Shown here one piece after another: positions 34,437 to 53,880 of a stretch of DNA of 64,000 nt (its first letter is position 1; every line of letters starts with the position of its first letter). The DNA comes from Marisa cornuarietis (taxonomy: Eukaryota > Mollusca > Gastropoda > Architaenioglossa > Ampullariidae): positions 186,001-250,000 of the forward strand of contig SMMW01000068.1 of assembly GCA_004794655.1 (NCBI GenBank). Reading direction: 5' to 3'. Position numbers and translations under genes: made by a program. A model generated the notes under the pieces. The model searched no databases. It was not told the origin of the DNA and was given only the letters and a program-made list of their open reading frames with translations.

Positions 34437-37400
34437 TCACTTTTTCTCTTCTGTTTCCACCCCATCTTGTGGGCTAGTAGTTTCCAAAGCAGTACTTTTG
34501 CTGTCCGATAATTGAGTGTCTTCAACCTGATTCTGCGTGGGCACAATTTGAGCTTCGGACTCTTGTGTGTCATCTGCAGGCTCCACCTCCTCAGTTTCTT
34601 CAGCGGACTCCTCATCCTCATCGGATGCATCCTCTTTGATTTCATCACTAGAATTTTTAGGGGATTTATCTAGAAGAACACAGCAATAACGCAATTCAAA
34701 TATTTTTTAATCTCATTCTCAGACACATGGTCATATTGATATGCCAAGACTGAATTAGATTTTCAGAGCTTTCAGCTATTTTCAGGAAGCAGCCATTATC
34801 ATAAATGCTATAAGATTCTATCAGCTAAAATAAAGAGTAACCTCAGAAGTTTAGTGTACAGACTGCAATTTCTTAAAATGAAGAGACAAACTTTACCTGA
34901 CTCTGCTGATGGCTTCAAAGACGGTGCCACTTGCAAATTCGCCAGCTTAGGTGGTAATGGCCTCATCTTCTTTGATGGATTTAAATAATAGCAATAACAG
35001 CAGCGGAAACCTGAAGCAAAACTTGCAATTAGCAATTCTAGAAAACACTACCAACTGGCTGTTCTATTTCTTTGTTAAAAGGCATTTCTCTTTGCTTTTT
35101 TAAACAATTTTCAGACCTTACTATGCAGGATTAGCTAATAAAAATTCTGCCAAATAAGCCTCTCCCATAGTAATAAGTAATTTAATGCAACAAGCAAACT
35201 GAACTCCCTTGTTGCTAAGTAATTTATTTAATAAAACCTGGTCTAAACATTAATTCAACTGAAAAAAAATGCAAATTTTGTTTCGTTTTGCATGGACAAT
35301 GGCTATGGAATGATAGCCTGACAACTAGTACAAATCCACACAAATATATGAGTTTTAATCAGAAAAAAATCAAAATGAAAAAATGAGAAAAGAAAAGTGA
35401 GCATACTGAGATATTCAAACTCCTCAGGCAAGGCCATGCCGTTATGTGAGTGACACTGCTGACAAATAAGAGCGTATCTGTTCTGAGGCCCATCTCCGAC
35501 CATGAAGTCAATCAATTTGTCAACTGCACCTCGTTTCTGTGGCAGTACTGTGCGTGGCATGGGTGGACCTGGAGGTGAACCTAGATACATATTACTACCT
35601 CATAAACATGAAGCCTGTCAACAACAGCCAGGAAAATTCTAACTTAGACCAAAAAGTATCTTTACGTCATGCCTTCACATATTAGATAAGATAAGACAAT
35701 ACTTTATTTGTCCCGGAGGACAATTTGATGGCAGCTCGATAATAAAAAACACATTCGTAAGCACCAAACAGACTTCCACATTCCTGTTTCATTCATTATC
35801 ACAGCACCATTCAAAAGACGCACGGCCGAAACAACGAAGGACAGACGCAGTCTGTTAGTCTTGCATGCAGGCACACAAAATCGGCTGTGCGATGGGAGCT
35901 GGACAAAATCTCTCAACAGGACATGCCTGTCATCAAGAAGGATTGCAGACACTTTCAGAAATGTCTGCCTGTTATATAGAGACTGAAGAGTACTCTGAGA
36001 TGTCCCTATGATATCCATAACATAAATGACAACTGTATACTGTTAACAACAGCCTTAACAAAGTCTACGAGGAGTACAGCAATAATAGTGAGGACGTATC
36101 CAGAAAACTGTGTACAACACTTCACTAACATCATCGTTAGACCTGTATTGCAATATCGCAAGGAATCCATGGGAATATTTGAAATTTATGCCACGTTAGT
36201 AACAAATAATGATTAAATTCAACGTGTCTTTAAAGTCAGAATTTAAAACAAGGAAAGACTTTGATGAACACAATCATGGCATTTTATAACCCCAGCTCTA
36301 GTAGGTGCACATTTACGAGCATTCTATACCAGCACTTAATCTGATTTTTTTAAAAACTTTAGGCATCGATAGCATAAGGGAAGGAACTGCTGCATTCAAA
36401 GACGAGTCATGTTTCTATAGAGCTACACCCTTTAACATCTGTTTCTTGTTGAAAGCTCAAATGGTGAACAGAAATTGCAATCATGTGCTATTTCTAGTTC
36501 TCATCCAAGATAAGACTCAGATGCAACACAACTGTTCGAGGACAAACATGCTATCATCATCTGAAGAGGACAATAGTGGTTATTTTTCATCGAAAAGCAA
36601 TAATTGGCCCAGAACCGATGCTGCAAGAATGTGTTTTACGCTTTGATCTAAAGTATGAAATAATTGGATCTGACATATCATTAAGTGCTGCATTAAGTTT
36701 TGCCCTGATAGTGAAATGCTTTTTTAAAGCTTTGGATATAATTATAAATAACACAAAATCATGGAAGCAGGAGTGGTCTTTTGACATTGAAATTGTTGTT
36801 TAAAAGTATATTTTAATCATTTAAATTTTTTTTAAAGAGAAATCGAGATAAACGATTGAGATAATATTTGATACCTGGTCTCAAGATTAAATCTCAAAGA
36901 ATCCACTTTTTATTTGTAATGCAAGCATAAAAAGGGTACTGTGGGTTTCTTACTGTATCCTGCATGCATCATAAATTGTGGTCCTGAAGCAGGACGAAAA
37001 ACAGGTGTTGCCATGGCACTTCTTGGTGTATGACTTGGGTTAAATGATGGTCTAGCTGGGGTGTTGCTTCTAATCAAAGGCATTCTTGATGTTGCAGACT
37101 GAATTCGCACACGCTGACGAATGTCTGTAGCACAGAACAAGGTACTAAGCAAGGACTTGCAGAACCATGTTACATTTTGGCTATTTTGAGGTACTCAGGT
37201 TCCCCATTTCCTTTCAAGCAAAAACAAGGGGACAAGGGGAGTGGGGCCACATTTCATCTGAGGTCTTTTTGTCCCAGTAAAGTGATAAGAACATGGTGAA
37301 AAAAAAGCAAAAGACTTCTTTCCTGTAAAGTTTCATTTACAGTGGTAAACCTCTTAAAAACACTTGGCTAAGGTAAGTAATAACAGCATACAAAACTGAA

Positions 37401-40400
37401 AACTAAATCTAAGGCTTTACATTTTGGTTGATAAAATGCAAAAGCTCTGAAAAGGTCAAGTGTATGTCTTACCAAAGTAACTGAATTTTACCTTAGATTA
37501 CTAGATAACTAACAGATTTTTTCTTTTATGCCACCATTCAATAGTTTTTGCTGTGTTGTACCAAGGCAAATAAATGTAAACTGTTAGCAGCCAAGATAAG
37601 TCTTACTTACAAGTTCCACGTTCTTGAAGTTGCACTGGCACTTCACTGGGTTTCTGCAAATATAAGGTCTATTAACTTTCACCATTTCCTGACCTCACTC
37701 TTACAAATTATTCTGTATACCAAAAGAAAAGAAACACTTTTAGGCAATTCTGCTTTCTATCTCTCTCTCACCCCCTCTTTCTCTCTCACACATACACACA
37801 CAATAACAAGAATAACAGATAGAATGCAAGCACTGATATCACTTAAAAAAAAAAATTTCTTCTGTTTTCTCCTTGTTTCTTATAAAAGTGATGGAGAACG
37901 CTTTTTTAAGTCACTCACAATCTTGACTTTCCAATTATTCTTTAACTGCTTTGCTGACCTAATGAAAACTACAATGTTTAAACTCATATGAACATGTATG
38001 AAGCCACATGAATCTGAAATGATATACTACCCATGAACTATTATCTAAAAAACTGCCGTACAGCATCAAGCAAACTAAGCAAATGATCCAGTTTGGAGCA
38101 ATGAACCCAGTGCCCTGTATCCAAATGCACAAAAAAATGGTGTTAAGATGCAACATAACAATGCACAACTATCAGGAAGAACATTGGAAACAAACGTCTC
38201 AACATCTTTAAAACATTTTTCCTTGCACTCACCTGTAATTTGGTGGTAACGATGCATATTCACCTAAAATTGTTCTTTAGCCTTACTAAATTCTCTTTAA
38301 AAGACCACTTTATCAGCAACATAAAAAGAAGAAACAAAACTGTTGCAAAAGGACGATCAAGAACAGAAAGTATTACCTCCTCTTCCAATGGCTTCATGAC
38401 AGGAGACTCATCAAATTCTGCCTAGTACATGAACCAAATTTCTACTTTCAATTATTATGATATGTCCATCAAGAAATCTGAAAGACTGTGGAATATTATT
38501 GCAGGTTTATTTGCTGCTGACTGAGATGTAGATTACAAGGAATAACCTTCCTCAAAACCCTCCAAAGCTGGATACACATATTAAAAAAAACAACAACCAC
38601 TTTTCAGAAAGATGATCAACCATAAAGTCTCAACATGCAGCTTGTACCTACTTTTACTTTTATCATATAATGGTGTGATTATATAGAACATCTTTAGTTC
38701 AGGTTATTTGCAAACTTAAATTTTGTATACCTTAGTATAAATAACACACTTTCTAAACATAAGTCACACACCAGGCACAAAATGCAAACTTCTGTCAATT
38801 AAATTACCTCCAGCTGCTTAAATCTTGCCGGGTCATATTTTTCCAAGATTTCCCTTGCCTTTTTGTATGTCTCTTTTTCCATGACTTCTTCAAGCTACAA
38901 AAACATAATCACATACAACTTTTTAAATTAATAAAGTAGTTTTGCACTTAAATGTGCAATAATGCAAAGATTTATTGTCAGTGAAGGCCTATTCTCATCC
39001 TGCAATATTTTCAAGGTTTGTGCATGCAAGATTTTGCTTGATAGTCAGCGTTGCAGCACCGTTCTACTCTCATGTAGCACGGCCACTCGCTAGTGTCCTG
39101 CAAGGTGATGTCATCCGTGCAGTGCATTGTGGGTAGTTGACAAAAATGGCAGACAATCAGATACTTTCTGAAGCCACTACTGCTATATTAATAATATAGT
39201 TTGATGAAGTAGGGAGAGAAGAAGAAAAAAAGATAGGGGTGAGGGGTGGGTAGCGCGGAGGAGTCGCTTAGGTGCCTTATTTTCATGTCTTCTAAAAGAA
39301 ATATCTTCGGAAGACTCGAGAGAATGCAGAAAACAGAATCGCATCCTATCCATGAAAACCTTGATGCAAAGCCCCCACCCAGCTGTGTGCAAAACTCGGA
39401 AAGGTCCTAGCAGGGCCTACAAACCCTGCAAAGTGCGGTAAATTGCAGCGTTAGAATAGGCCTTAATTAGCATCTCATCACAAAAAAGGTTCTTATTTTT
39501 CTGGGCAGGGAGAAGGAGAGGGGAGGCAATGACTTTTGTTAATTCACACAACTGCTCTGTGTTTTAAAAGTGGCAGCTGTACAATACTTCAATGTCATTA
39601 CCTTTGAAAGTAACAGCTGTAAATACAAAGACTCTGAATCTCCACTGTAAATACAAAGCATGCAGACAGTGAATCTCTACAAGGACTAATATAATACTGA
39701 AATATTCCACATAATGATTACAATATTTCTGTTTTCTCTTTGAGCAGCAGCTTCTTGCCTTCCTTAAGTGCTACTAAGGTAAGAGAGTGAATCCAGGCAT
39801 CATACTTTCCATTCATACACTGATATCACTATCATCACCATCACCATTATTATTATCATCATCATCATCTAATATAACTCATTTATGAAAATACTACTTA
39901 CGATTGTTTTCTTCTGTGCACGAAGTTCACTCAGAGCAAGTTCTGAAAAGAAACATTCAAAATGCAGAAAATCAGCATGACTGTGCATGAACAGAGCTCG
40001 GTCAATTGAAATATTACACCAAATTAAAATGTTTCTGTTTACATACAGTGCAGTTTTTATTCACATTCATAATATAGTTCTACACCACAAAGTTTGATGA
40101 AGTTTATAGGGATAAAAAAATCCCAATGATGGAATTTATGTTAAGCCCACAGTCCATTTGCTAGTCATAAGCTGGCCAAGCTGATAACCTGTGTACACTG
40201 TACAAAGCTTGACTCAATGGGCGCAACATGGGCCCATGTCTTGCAACATGCTGAAATGAGGTTATCAGCTTGATTGGACTGTAAGTAGGTTACATGAAAT
40301 CCCCCACAGGTATTCACATTGATTTTATATATTTAAATAATAATAATAATAAATGAAGATTTGTATAGCATATTCACACTCATAGAGAGCATGCTCTTAT

Positions 40401-43400
40401 CGCTTAAAAACAAGGAAGAGACATGGACTACATGCATAGAAGGGGCGTAAGAATAAAAGAAATTACTGACGACAAACAGAAAACAAAGATGGAAAACACA
40501 AAAGACACCAAGTAATAGAACATAGAAAATATAGGGATTCTGCAGAGAAAGATGGTAGAAAATTACCAAGAGCAGAAGGGGGAGGGTAAGAAGGACGAGC
40601 ATTGTGTGGACTGTGTTAGGAGTGATGCTCAAGGAAGAGGTGAGTTTTCAGTGCAGATTTGAAGGATTCAATTGTAGGAAGGTGGCGGATATGGAAAGGA
40701 AGAGAGTTCCATTGTTTTGCTGCACAGTAACCAAAAATCCTGTGACCATATGTTGTTCTGGTGACAGGAACAGTGAGGATACGGTCATCCGCCGAAGAGC
40801 GTAGTTGTCTTGCCGGAGCGTAAATCAAGAGGCCACCACAGCAAAGATAATGTTCTGTCTAAAATTGCATTTGGCATCGCTAAAATAAGTGTCCTGCTCT
40901 CACAGGGATGATAACCACATCAGCAAACTTACAAAATGTATATTTTCATCTTTTACACATGAATCACCAATTCAATATTTGTGTGTGTTCACATCTTTAT
41001 AAATGTTTCCTATTTCTTTGTAAGTTAATAGATAGCATGTGGTCTGTATATTATTTTGCTTACCACTTGCACTCAGTCTTTGAACAAAGTACCAGTGAGT
41101 GAATTTTCTTGCTCCCCATACTCTGAAATTCAAGCAAAATACGTATAGTATCCAAAAAACAAATATATCAGTAGTGGAATGAAAACAGAAAATTACCCAG
41201 ACAGGTTGCAAGAAAAACAATACTGTCCCTTGAAAACATTCTGTTCATGATCATAAAGAGAGAATATTATTGTATCACCTGTTTCACTCACTATGTTGCT
41301 TATTATCAAGGCATATTATTAACACAAATTTCAAGCACATTTCCTGATGAAACATAACTACATCAGAACTTACAAAAATGGGAAGATAATAAGTGGAAAG
41401 GTATACAGCAATGCTTCCTGCCATGTCCTTGGAAAGTAGAGACAGTAGAAGACCACAGCAGCAATTATGTATAGTAAGATTGAATACAGCAGAAGACTTG
41501 CTGCTATCCTCTTTTGCAGGACTTGACTACGACGACGATTTTGCTCAAGTCTGGACATGTCCTGATGACAGTTAAATTTAGGTTCCTCTTTGCATTAGAC
41601 ATATTACCATTTCACAAAAGACATGAACAGACTGAACTAGTTAAATACTAAACATTAAAATTATTTTGAATGCAGACTGTTACATTTCAACTAATGATAC
41701 CATTTACCACATTCACATTTGATAAATTCACACTTGCTGAAATTTGCTGCTCATTTCTTGATGTGTGCTGCATCAAACATTTTCTGAAATCTACAATTAG
41801 CGCAAACTTCAAATAATACATTATTCAAAATCTACAAGAAATTATTTCACATTCTGCATGTTGTATCAGGACTTTATAATATAAAATGTGTACATGCATG
41901 CACATACATACATGTGTACACACACACACACACACACACACATAAATTAAACCAAATATGCCTGCACTCTTTTCCCCTGCTCATTCATCTACAAACATAA
42001 CAAAACTATCACATTTATTATCAAAAGTATATGCACACCTTGCAGTAAAACCCTAGCACTTTGTTTGTACAGCAGTTTCTTAGCTCAAAGTTAGTGTCTT
42101 ATATGGAATTAATGTATTGTTTGACTAAAAAGATGAGCACCTTAGAAAAAGAAAGTATATAATTTTATCATAAAACTGCATCACAAAATATCTACAAAGA
42201 AAACATATAACTTGGTGCAATCTGTATTCTTGGCAAAGTAAGATATGAGGATGACATTTTAGAAAACTTCACTTACCTTGTCAATTTTGTCCAAAGTTTC
42301 AATAGTTGACAGCTTTTTCTGGGAGAAGAACACATTAAAAAATATATTGAACTTAGGAACTGACAATTATAAAGCAATAATCATTTACATATTTAAAAAA
42401 AAACCACTGTTACAGAAATGCTCTAGACATCTTAAATATGAATTTTTTTCTTTATGTTTATTTACCACTTTTTTTAAAAGCTAATTTTTAAAGGCTCTCA
42501 CTGAGTGTATGTGTTGTGTAGATGGTGGGAGAAAGATGCATAAGGGGAAGGGCAAGTAATTATACTTATAAAAAAAATTCCTTATATATTTGAGGCGATG
42601 GTTAGTGTATTAATTAAAGTAATTGTCACCATGACACTGAGAATCTGATGTTATGGGCTTCTCAGCTCCAATATACATGTGCCACCTATATGCAGGGGTG
42701 ACCATTGGTACTTTCTCCACCCCATGTGTTTATTTGTATATGTATGTGCTTGTCGATCGAGAGAGAGAGAGAGAATGGTTTGAATGGTTGTAAGATGTAT
42801 TTGATGCCTGTTTAATGTGTGTGCTTGTGTATCTTTGTGTGTATATATCATCATATGAATGTTACATAAAGTGTTTTGAACCTGTTGGGAAAAACTGATT
42901 ATACATTGTGTGCGTTTGTATGTACGCACGTGTAGGGGCAGTGTTTGTCAAATGCTTTTCACTTTTGCTTTTCAATATATTATGTACGTCATTATTACTT
43001 AATTTACCTTGTGTACCATGCTTTCCAGTCTAACCAATGAATATTGAACCGAACCGATAAATCTTATCTCTGTGAGAAAACATATCGCTGTTCAACCCTT
43101 TGCTGTTGTAGCAACTCTTGACAATTATATAAAATCATCGTACGATGCTGATGAGAAAGAATATGTGACACAAAACAATAAATTAGCAGCAGCACCATTT
43201 TTTTTTATTTGTTCTATCCACCTGCGTGGATATTGCACAGAGACAACCGAATATTACAAGGGCGAATCCGTTTCGGCGGCTGCGCTGTGATAACGACAGA
43301 TTTTCAATCAAATATTCAAAAGTGCCAAGCTAAAGTTAGCAAAAACTGTTTAGAGTTTTAATTCATTATTTCTGAAACTTACGCTGAATCTAGACGTTAT

Positions 43401-43409
43401 TATGCCCAT
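34437..43409 (-). CDS. LNPK: lunapark, ER junction formation factor (12 coding exons)
   Basis: Lunapark stabilises three-way junctions of the tubular ER. Coding exons (high to low): 43409-43383, 42318-42277, 41561-41374, 41122-41064, 39942-39902, 38894-38808, 38421-38377, 37653-37611, 37124-36954, 35580-35407, 35010-34897, 34669-34437. All junctions are AG/GT with consistent phase, giving 1,224 bases and 407 residues (human LNPK about 428). MGIITS at the N-terminus fits N-myristoylation of Gly2. Coiled-coil residues precede two membrane hairpins (about 42-66 and 73-90). The segment LEEVMEKETYKKAREILEKY follows at 120-139. A conserved VGDGPQNRYALICQQCHSHN block leads into a C4 zinc finger with Cys274, 277, 296 and 299. 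The tail is acidic and Ser-rich. The start ATG is preceded by aaggca. The introns contain a MITE and two LINE fragments. Confidence 0.95.
35683..36020 (-). mobile_element. LINE 3' fragment in a lunapark intron
   Basis: The minus-strand frame ending at 35704 reads like the last part of a LINE polyprotein (FCVPACKTNRLRLSFVVSAV, then RLLNGA). It is followed by a tail with ggacaaataaagtattgtct and short ttatc units. The element is truncated at its 5' end and in the same orientation as the host gene. Confidence 0.65.
38984..39464. mobile_element. 481-bp MITE-like element in a lunapark intron
   Basis: The ends are inverted repeats: aaggcctattctcatcctgc on the left, and its near-complement gcgttagaataggcctt on the right, about 19 of 22 positions matching. 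The interior has no significant frame. No clear target-site duplication was found, so the superfamily is open. Confidence 0.65.
40149..40282. repeat. inverted-repeat element in a lunapark intron
   Basis: An acagtcca end at 40149 is mirrored by tggactgt at 40275-40282, and an inner caagctgataacct is mirrored by aggttatcagcttg. Total length is about 134 bp, suggesting a small MITE or a stable hairpin. Confidence 0.5.
40333..40828 (-). mobile_element. LINE 3' fragment, family shared with 58068-58408
   Basis: The minus-strand frame at 40828-40616 reads TTYGHRIFGYCAAKQWNSLP, then KSALKTHLFLEHHS to a stop: the usual C-terminal end of a LINE polyprotein. The 3' UTR continues to about 40333 and contains gcatgctctctatgagtgtg, ending in (ATT)n. 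This UTR aligns along its length with the plus-strand copy at 58068-58408. Confidence 0.85.
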
Positions 43410-44525
43410 TGCCTTTTCGTGAAAAGTAACCTTTGAATTAGACGGTTTTTTTGCTCGTTTGCGTACCACGACGAAGAAATGCACAGTTATCTCCCTAATA
43501 CACGTTCGTGCTAGTTACTTCCCCATGGCTAATCAATCGATCGATCGATGGATGTTCGTCGTTGTTGATGATCAGCATAGACGATATTGTGAGAATAATT
43601 ATGTTCTTGGGCTCTGTGTAAGAATGTGAAAATTGGTACATGTAGCTGATACTGATAGGACGCAGTTAAAAGCTGTCGTAATCATGTCCCTTTTTTGTGT
43701 TTCCGAAGCTGCAGACGAATTATTTTTTATTAACGAAGCAAACCTGGTATTTATATCACATATACATATTAATAAATTATAAAAGATCGATTTTCACATG
43801 ACCGATGACGACTAGAGTCTACCCTCTCATATTTTACTTAAATGGACAAACTAGCTTCATCCTGAAGAAATAGGTTAATTGGCATCTCGCTCTGCTACCA
43901 GATCAATTGGAGATTACAAACCAGTAGTTTGTCATAGGAAACCAAATCAGTTCTGTGACATTCTGCTCGAAACAAAATATGTCAAAGGACTCTATTTGAG
44001 CAATGGTGGGATTCAGTAATGTTTGACATGTGTTATCAAATTTAGTTGTTGAACAATTTTACTTGACGACGGCTTTAAGTTTGTAAATTTTGCTTTATGG
44101 TAATGGGAATTAAGTGGTATTTGTTAATGCCAAGTCAGCAACTAAGGCCACATCATGGGATTGCATGCAGATGACTTTATAAACACATGCCATATTACAC
44201 TCAACAGAGGAAGAACACCTTCCCAGGACTGTAATTGAGGACACCTACATTGCTCTTGGTGATTAAAGTTGAACTGTTGCTTCACTGGACTTGCAAAATT
44301 TCATCTCGTTACCAATGACTCAGAAAACCAACCCCATATCTGTTGGCCGTGTTATGCAAGAAACTTGCAAAGTCTTAAAATGACTCGAACTCTGCCATTT
44401 TTCTAGGTGAATTTCAGGCATTCTGAGACAATCGCTTTTGGTCACCCTTGCACATAATTAAATTCACACAAACTGGTCTACGTAACACTTGCCACACTTG
44501 ACAGTATTTTTTAAAATATTTTTTA
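43410..44525. other. intergenic/5' region of lunapark
   Basis: No exon is recognised between the lunapark start and the probable end of the lifeguard transcript. It should hold the lunapark promoter and any 5' UTR, but no TATA box or CpG island was noted. Confidence 0.35.
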
Positions 44526-44529
44526 TAGT

Positions 44530-44535
44530 TTTATT
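44530..44535 (-). terminator. probable poly(A) signal of the lifeguard gene
   Basis: AATAAA on the minus strand, about 1.05 kb after the lifeguard stop codon at 45587, with no earlier hexamer noticed in between. Confidence 0.4.
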
Positions 44536-45586
44536 TCACATATAACAAAAATGTTTACTGTGAAGAAAAAAACCAAGTGACTTTTTTCATAAAACATCAC
44601 ACAAAAATCAGCTTAACAAAATGTTACCTCACTCCTTGGATGAAAAGCAAGATTACCCATCATAATACAAAGCTGCACAAAAATGTCACAAAGAAAACTG
44701 GTTTATGTTGTGTGAAAAAAAACTGTATGCTCCACAATAGTGATGCATTTCTTTTAAAACAATTTAAACCATATTTCAACATATTTATAACTTACATAAT
44801 GCAAATTTTCAAACATTTGAGAGACAAAGCAAACCACTTGGAATCTTTGAAAAATGGTGGATTCCATTAACATACACCTTGATTCCCAGGGAAAAAAAAA
44901 ACATGCATAAACAAAGGAAATACAAGTTTTACCCCAGAAGTTTAAATGCTGAATTGTACCTCTTATTTCCATTACCCATTCTTCTCTAATATCATCCAAG
45001 TCCTTTACCTTTTTAATACAAATTATCAACAGCTTCAGTCTTTGGCCATAACTGACATGTAACTTTCGGCTGTAAATGTGGCAATGAGTCCGTATTAATC
45101 AGTAAATACCCAGAGTGTAAATTGTGATTTAGATAATGTTCATTATACAGCATTGATGACCATGTGAATGCTCATAAAAATGTGCCTACACCTAGTCCCT
45201 GGGAAAAAATTGTGGCTAATAAGCCTTGAACACATTGAAACAATGATAAACCAATACAGTAAAAGGGGAAATTACCAAGCAAGTATGCTGAGACAAAACA
45301 ATAGAAAAAAATGCATTTTCAGACTTTTATATATAGGCTAATAATCATAATTAGAACACACAATAGTAATCAATGTAGCACTATTAACAGTACACCCACA
45401 GGAAACTTTGGTACAAAGGACAAATACTTTTGTGATAACCATCAAATGTGCAAAGTCCTGCCTCAGTGAGGCAGCTAAAGCCACTGAAAACAAGTAAAAA
45501 TTGTCAATACACATCTCCTCACTGGTGGATACTGTGTGACAGAAAAAATAACCAGTTAAAATAAAATTCAAGATAGGTGAAGATGT

Positions 45587-51507
<5,921 letters not shown>

Positions 51508-51543
51508 CTTGGTCTTCTTTTTTTTTTAAACTTTCCTTCTGTC
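51508..51543 (-). other. 5' UTR part of lifeguard exon 2
   Basis: The acceptor (ttattttcag) ends at 51544, so the exon begins at 51543, 36 bases before the ATG. It contains an in-frame TAA that rules out a longer N-terminus from this exon. Confidence 0.7.
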
Positions 51544-52286
51544 CTGAAAATAAATAGCTGAATATTTTTAAATGTGCAGTTTCTTTTTTTTTTTTTTACA
51601 TCAGGATGTATAACTAGCCGGTAGTCACATGGATTTTGCAGACTAAAGCTGAGACCGTATAAACTGACAGAAGTGATTAATATTATTTTGATTCTGAATA
51701 TGTATATTTTCAAATAAACCAACTTTTCTTGAAGGCAGCCTGTGATGTTTTATCGCAACGACTTCCGGTAATGCAGATAAAGATGTTAATTCACTGATTC
51801 AAAGCAATACATTATACAAAAAAAGAAACTTTTAACGCCATTAAAGTCTAACCATTAATGACGAAGATTACGATCACAATCCTCTCTGAATAGAATAGAC
51901 CTGAATTTTAAAAAAAGCAAATATATAATTCGCGTGATCTTCGAAGAGATTATTACAACATCGAAATGCTAACAAACGATACAGAGGTTTGAGAAAGTTG
52001 TACATTCTATATTACGCCACTGCGGCACTGGAAATTTCTGCTACCTTCTCGCATTCTAATCATAGTTCTACGAACAGCACAAACTGTAAACAATCTTAGA
52101 TTAGGGCATTTAATTAAAAACATTACAAAGTCACCATATCTTGCCTGCAAAACTCACACAGGACCTACCTTATTCTCGAAGAATAAAAGCTTGACCACAG
52201 ACTAAGTTATTGTTACGAAGGTGAGGTCCTAATACATCTGTTGCAATCCACTAGCGGTTCTCTTCAGATAAACAACATAATCCTAC

Positions 52287-52390
52287 CTTCCAGGCCTCCC
52301 ACACAGAAGAGTCGTTGGGGAGGAGGCCACAAACTTCTAAGATGGCTGTGGTTCGAGAAGTCTCCGAGCTGAAAACTGCGTAGATAAGCT
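52287..52390 (-). promoter_or_regulatory. probable non-coding exon 1 and start region of lifeguard
   Basis: A minus-strand donor (ctggaag, then gtagga) lies at 52287/52286. The exon would carry no ATG in usable context. An aagatggc motif on the plus strand near 52340 resembles the YY1 site often found at transcription starts. The segment is less AT-rich than its surroundings. The 5' limit is not determined. Confidence 0.5.
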
Positions 52391-53291
52391 GGTGACACGT
52401 CAACCGAAAAAACCCCCTGCTTTTTTAAAAAAAAAAACGCTAAATGGATTTAGTGAGCATATATATATATATATCTGCCCTGTGTGTAAGCGATAACAGT
52501 TGTGTGTGTGTGTGTGTGAAATGTATGGCATCACTTTCGAAGAATAGCAAACTCGATCGGTCGCTGGCCTACTCTTCTGTGGTAGCTAAATTTAGTATTG
52601 TACTTCGATCGACGTGAAACAGCTGGGACGTTAAATGATACTTCTGAAACAAGCAAGAAATTAACCTATTGATCGTTGGAGTTAATGAGATATGTAATAA
52701 CCTGTATAATGTTTATGCATAGCGTTGATGAGGACTCGTTTATATCACGTTTGTAATAACTCCTTTATATAGTTGAAAAGTCCATATCGTAGACATTTTT
52801 ACTTGTGATAGAGTGATTATAAAAGGTAGACCAGTCCCAGTTAATTAATTTTGAAGCGTTGAATTTATTGATACGATACATTCTGCGGAAGAAAAATTGT
52901 ATATGTTCTTCCGATTACAGCCACGCTTTTTTGCCCATGAAACATGTTAGTCCTTGTTCACTGTTCAGGCTATCGATATAGTGTACCTGAGTATAAAAAT
53001 ATTTATAAGTTTGTCAGAAATATGAAATGATTTATTTGAAGGTGATTTTTAGGGCTAAGGGTTTTTGTTTTCAAAAAAGGGAAATAAACAGATTTACCAG
53101 GCGAAACCTTAGTAAAGCGACGTTGCTTCCCTTTCCTTGTTTGAATGTAGTTTCGTTGTCTCCGCTTTTCTTTCCTGCTCATACACTCCTCCATGGTGCT
53201 AACTCGCCTCTAGGTGAAATCACTTTAGTACAAAATAATCCAGCCAACAATGTAACTCAAGGGCAAAGGTCGGCTACTATAGTGTTGTAGG

Positions 53292-53520
53292 GGTGAAGGT
53301 AAAGGTCCTACCTTGACCTTACAGTCATTGAGTAGACAGACCCGACTTATTCCAAGGGTAGATTTGTGAGGGCGGTACCCATCTTCTCTTTCTCGCTGCC
53401 TTAATTTTCCAAACTCTCCACGAAGTCTGGAAATCTAGTCTCTCTGGTCGGGTACCCACTCCACCGTTTGGTCAACTGGGGGAAAATATGCTGCGCCACA
53501 ATGGTGTCAAACCGACTGAT
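53292..53520 (-). mobile_element. diverged copy of the tRNA-derived SINE
   Basis: Minus-strand order of blocks matches the 49.3-kb SINE: a decayed head near 53520, ttcccccagttgaccaaac, gggtacccgacc, then a gcagcgagaaagagaagatg block and a tail of gtaaagg type. Internal deletions and substitutions show it is old. It lies between the lifeguard and depolymerase-like genes. Confidence 0.65.
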
Positions 53521-53776
53521 GTGTGAAACTTTCAGTAACCAGTGCAGTAAGGATGGTTTCATATATATATATATATATATCTTGTGGCAAGGATTTGTCT
53601 AAGGATGTCGGGTTTTTAATCTGGGTGTTCTAGTCTGCCAACCCTCGTTCAGCATCCCTTCCTCTCGATGTTTTAGTTTCAGATTACCTTTCGGTAGAAA
53701 ACACTTTCAATAAATGTAAGAATTTGTGTACATTATTTATTTCAATTAGAAAAGTTGTATAGAAATAATTACAAAC

Positions 53777-53782
53777 TTTATT
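53777..53782 (-). terminator. poly(A) signal of the depolymerase-like gene
   Basis: AATAAA on the minus strand, about 100 bases after the stop codon at 53881, with another at about 53737. The distance fits a short 3' UTR. Confidence 0.6.
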
Positions 53783-53880
53783 GTCTTTCCAAATTATACA
53801 ATATCTTAACAGAGATGTAGAAATGGCGTCTAATATATCGTAAACAAGTTGTAGCTCGCGGTTGCAGGTGATCGATAGGG

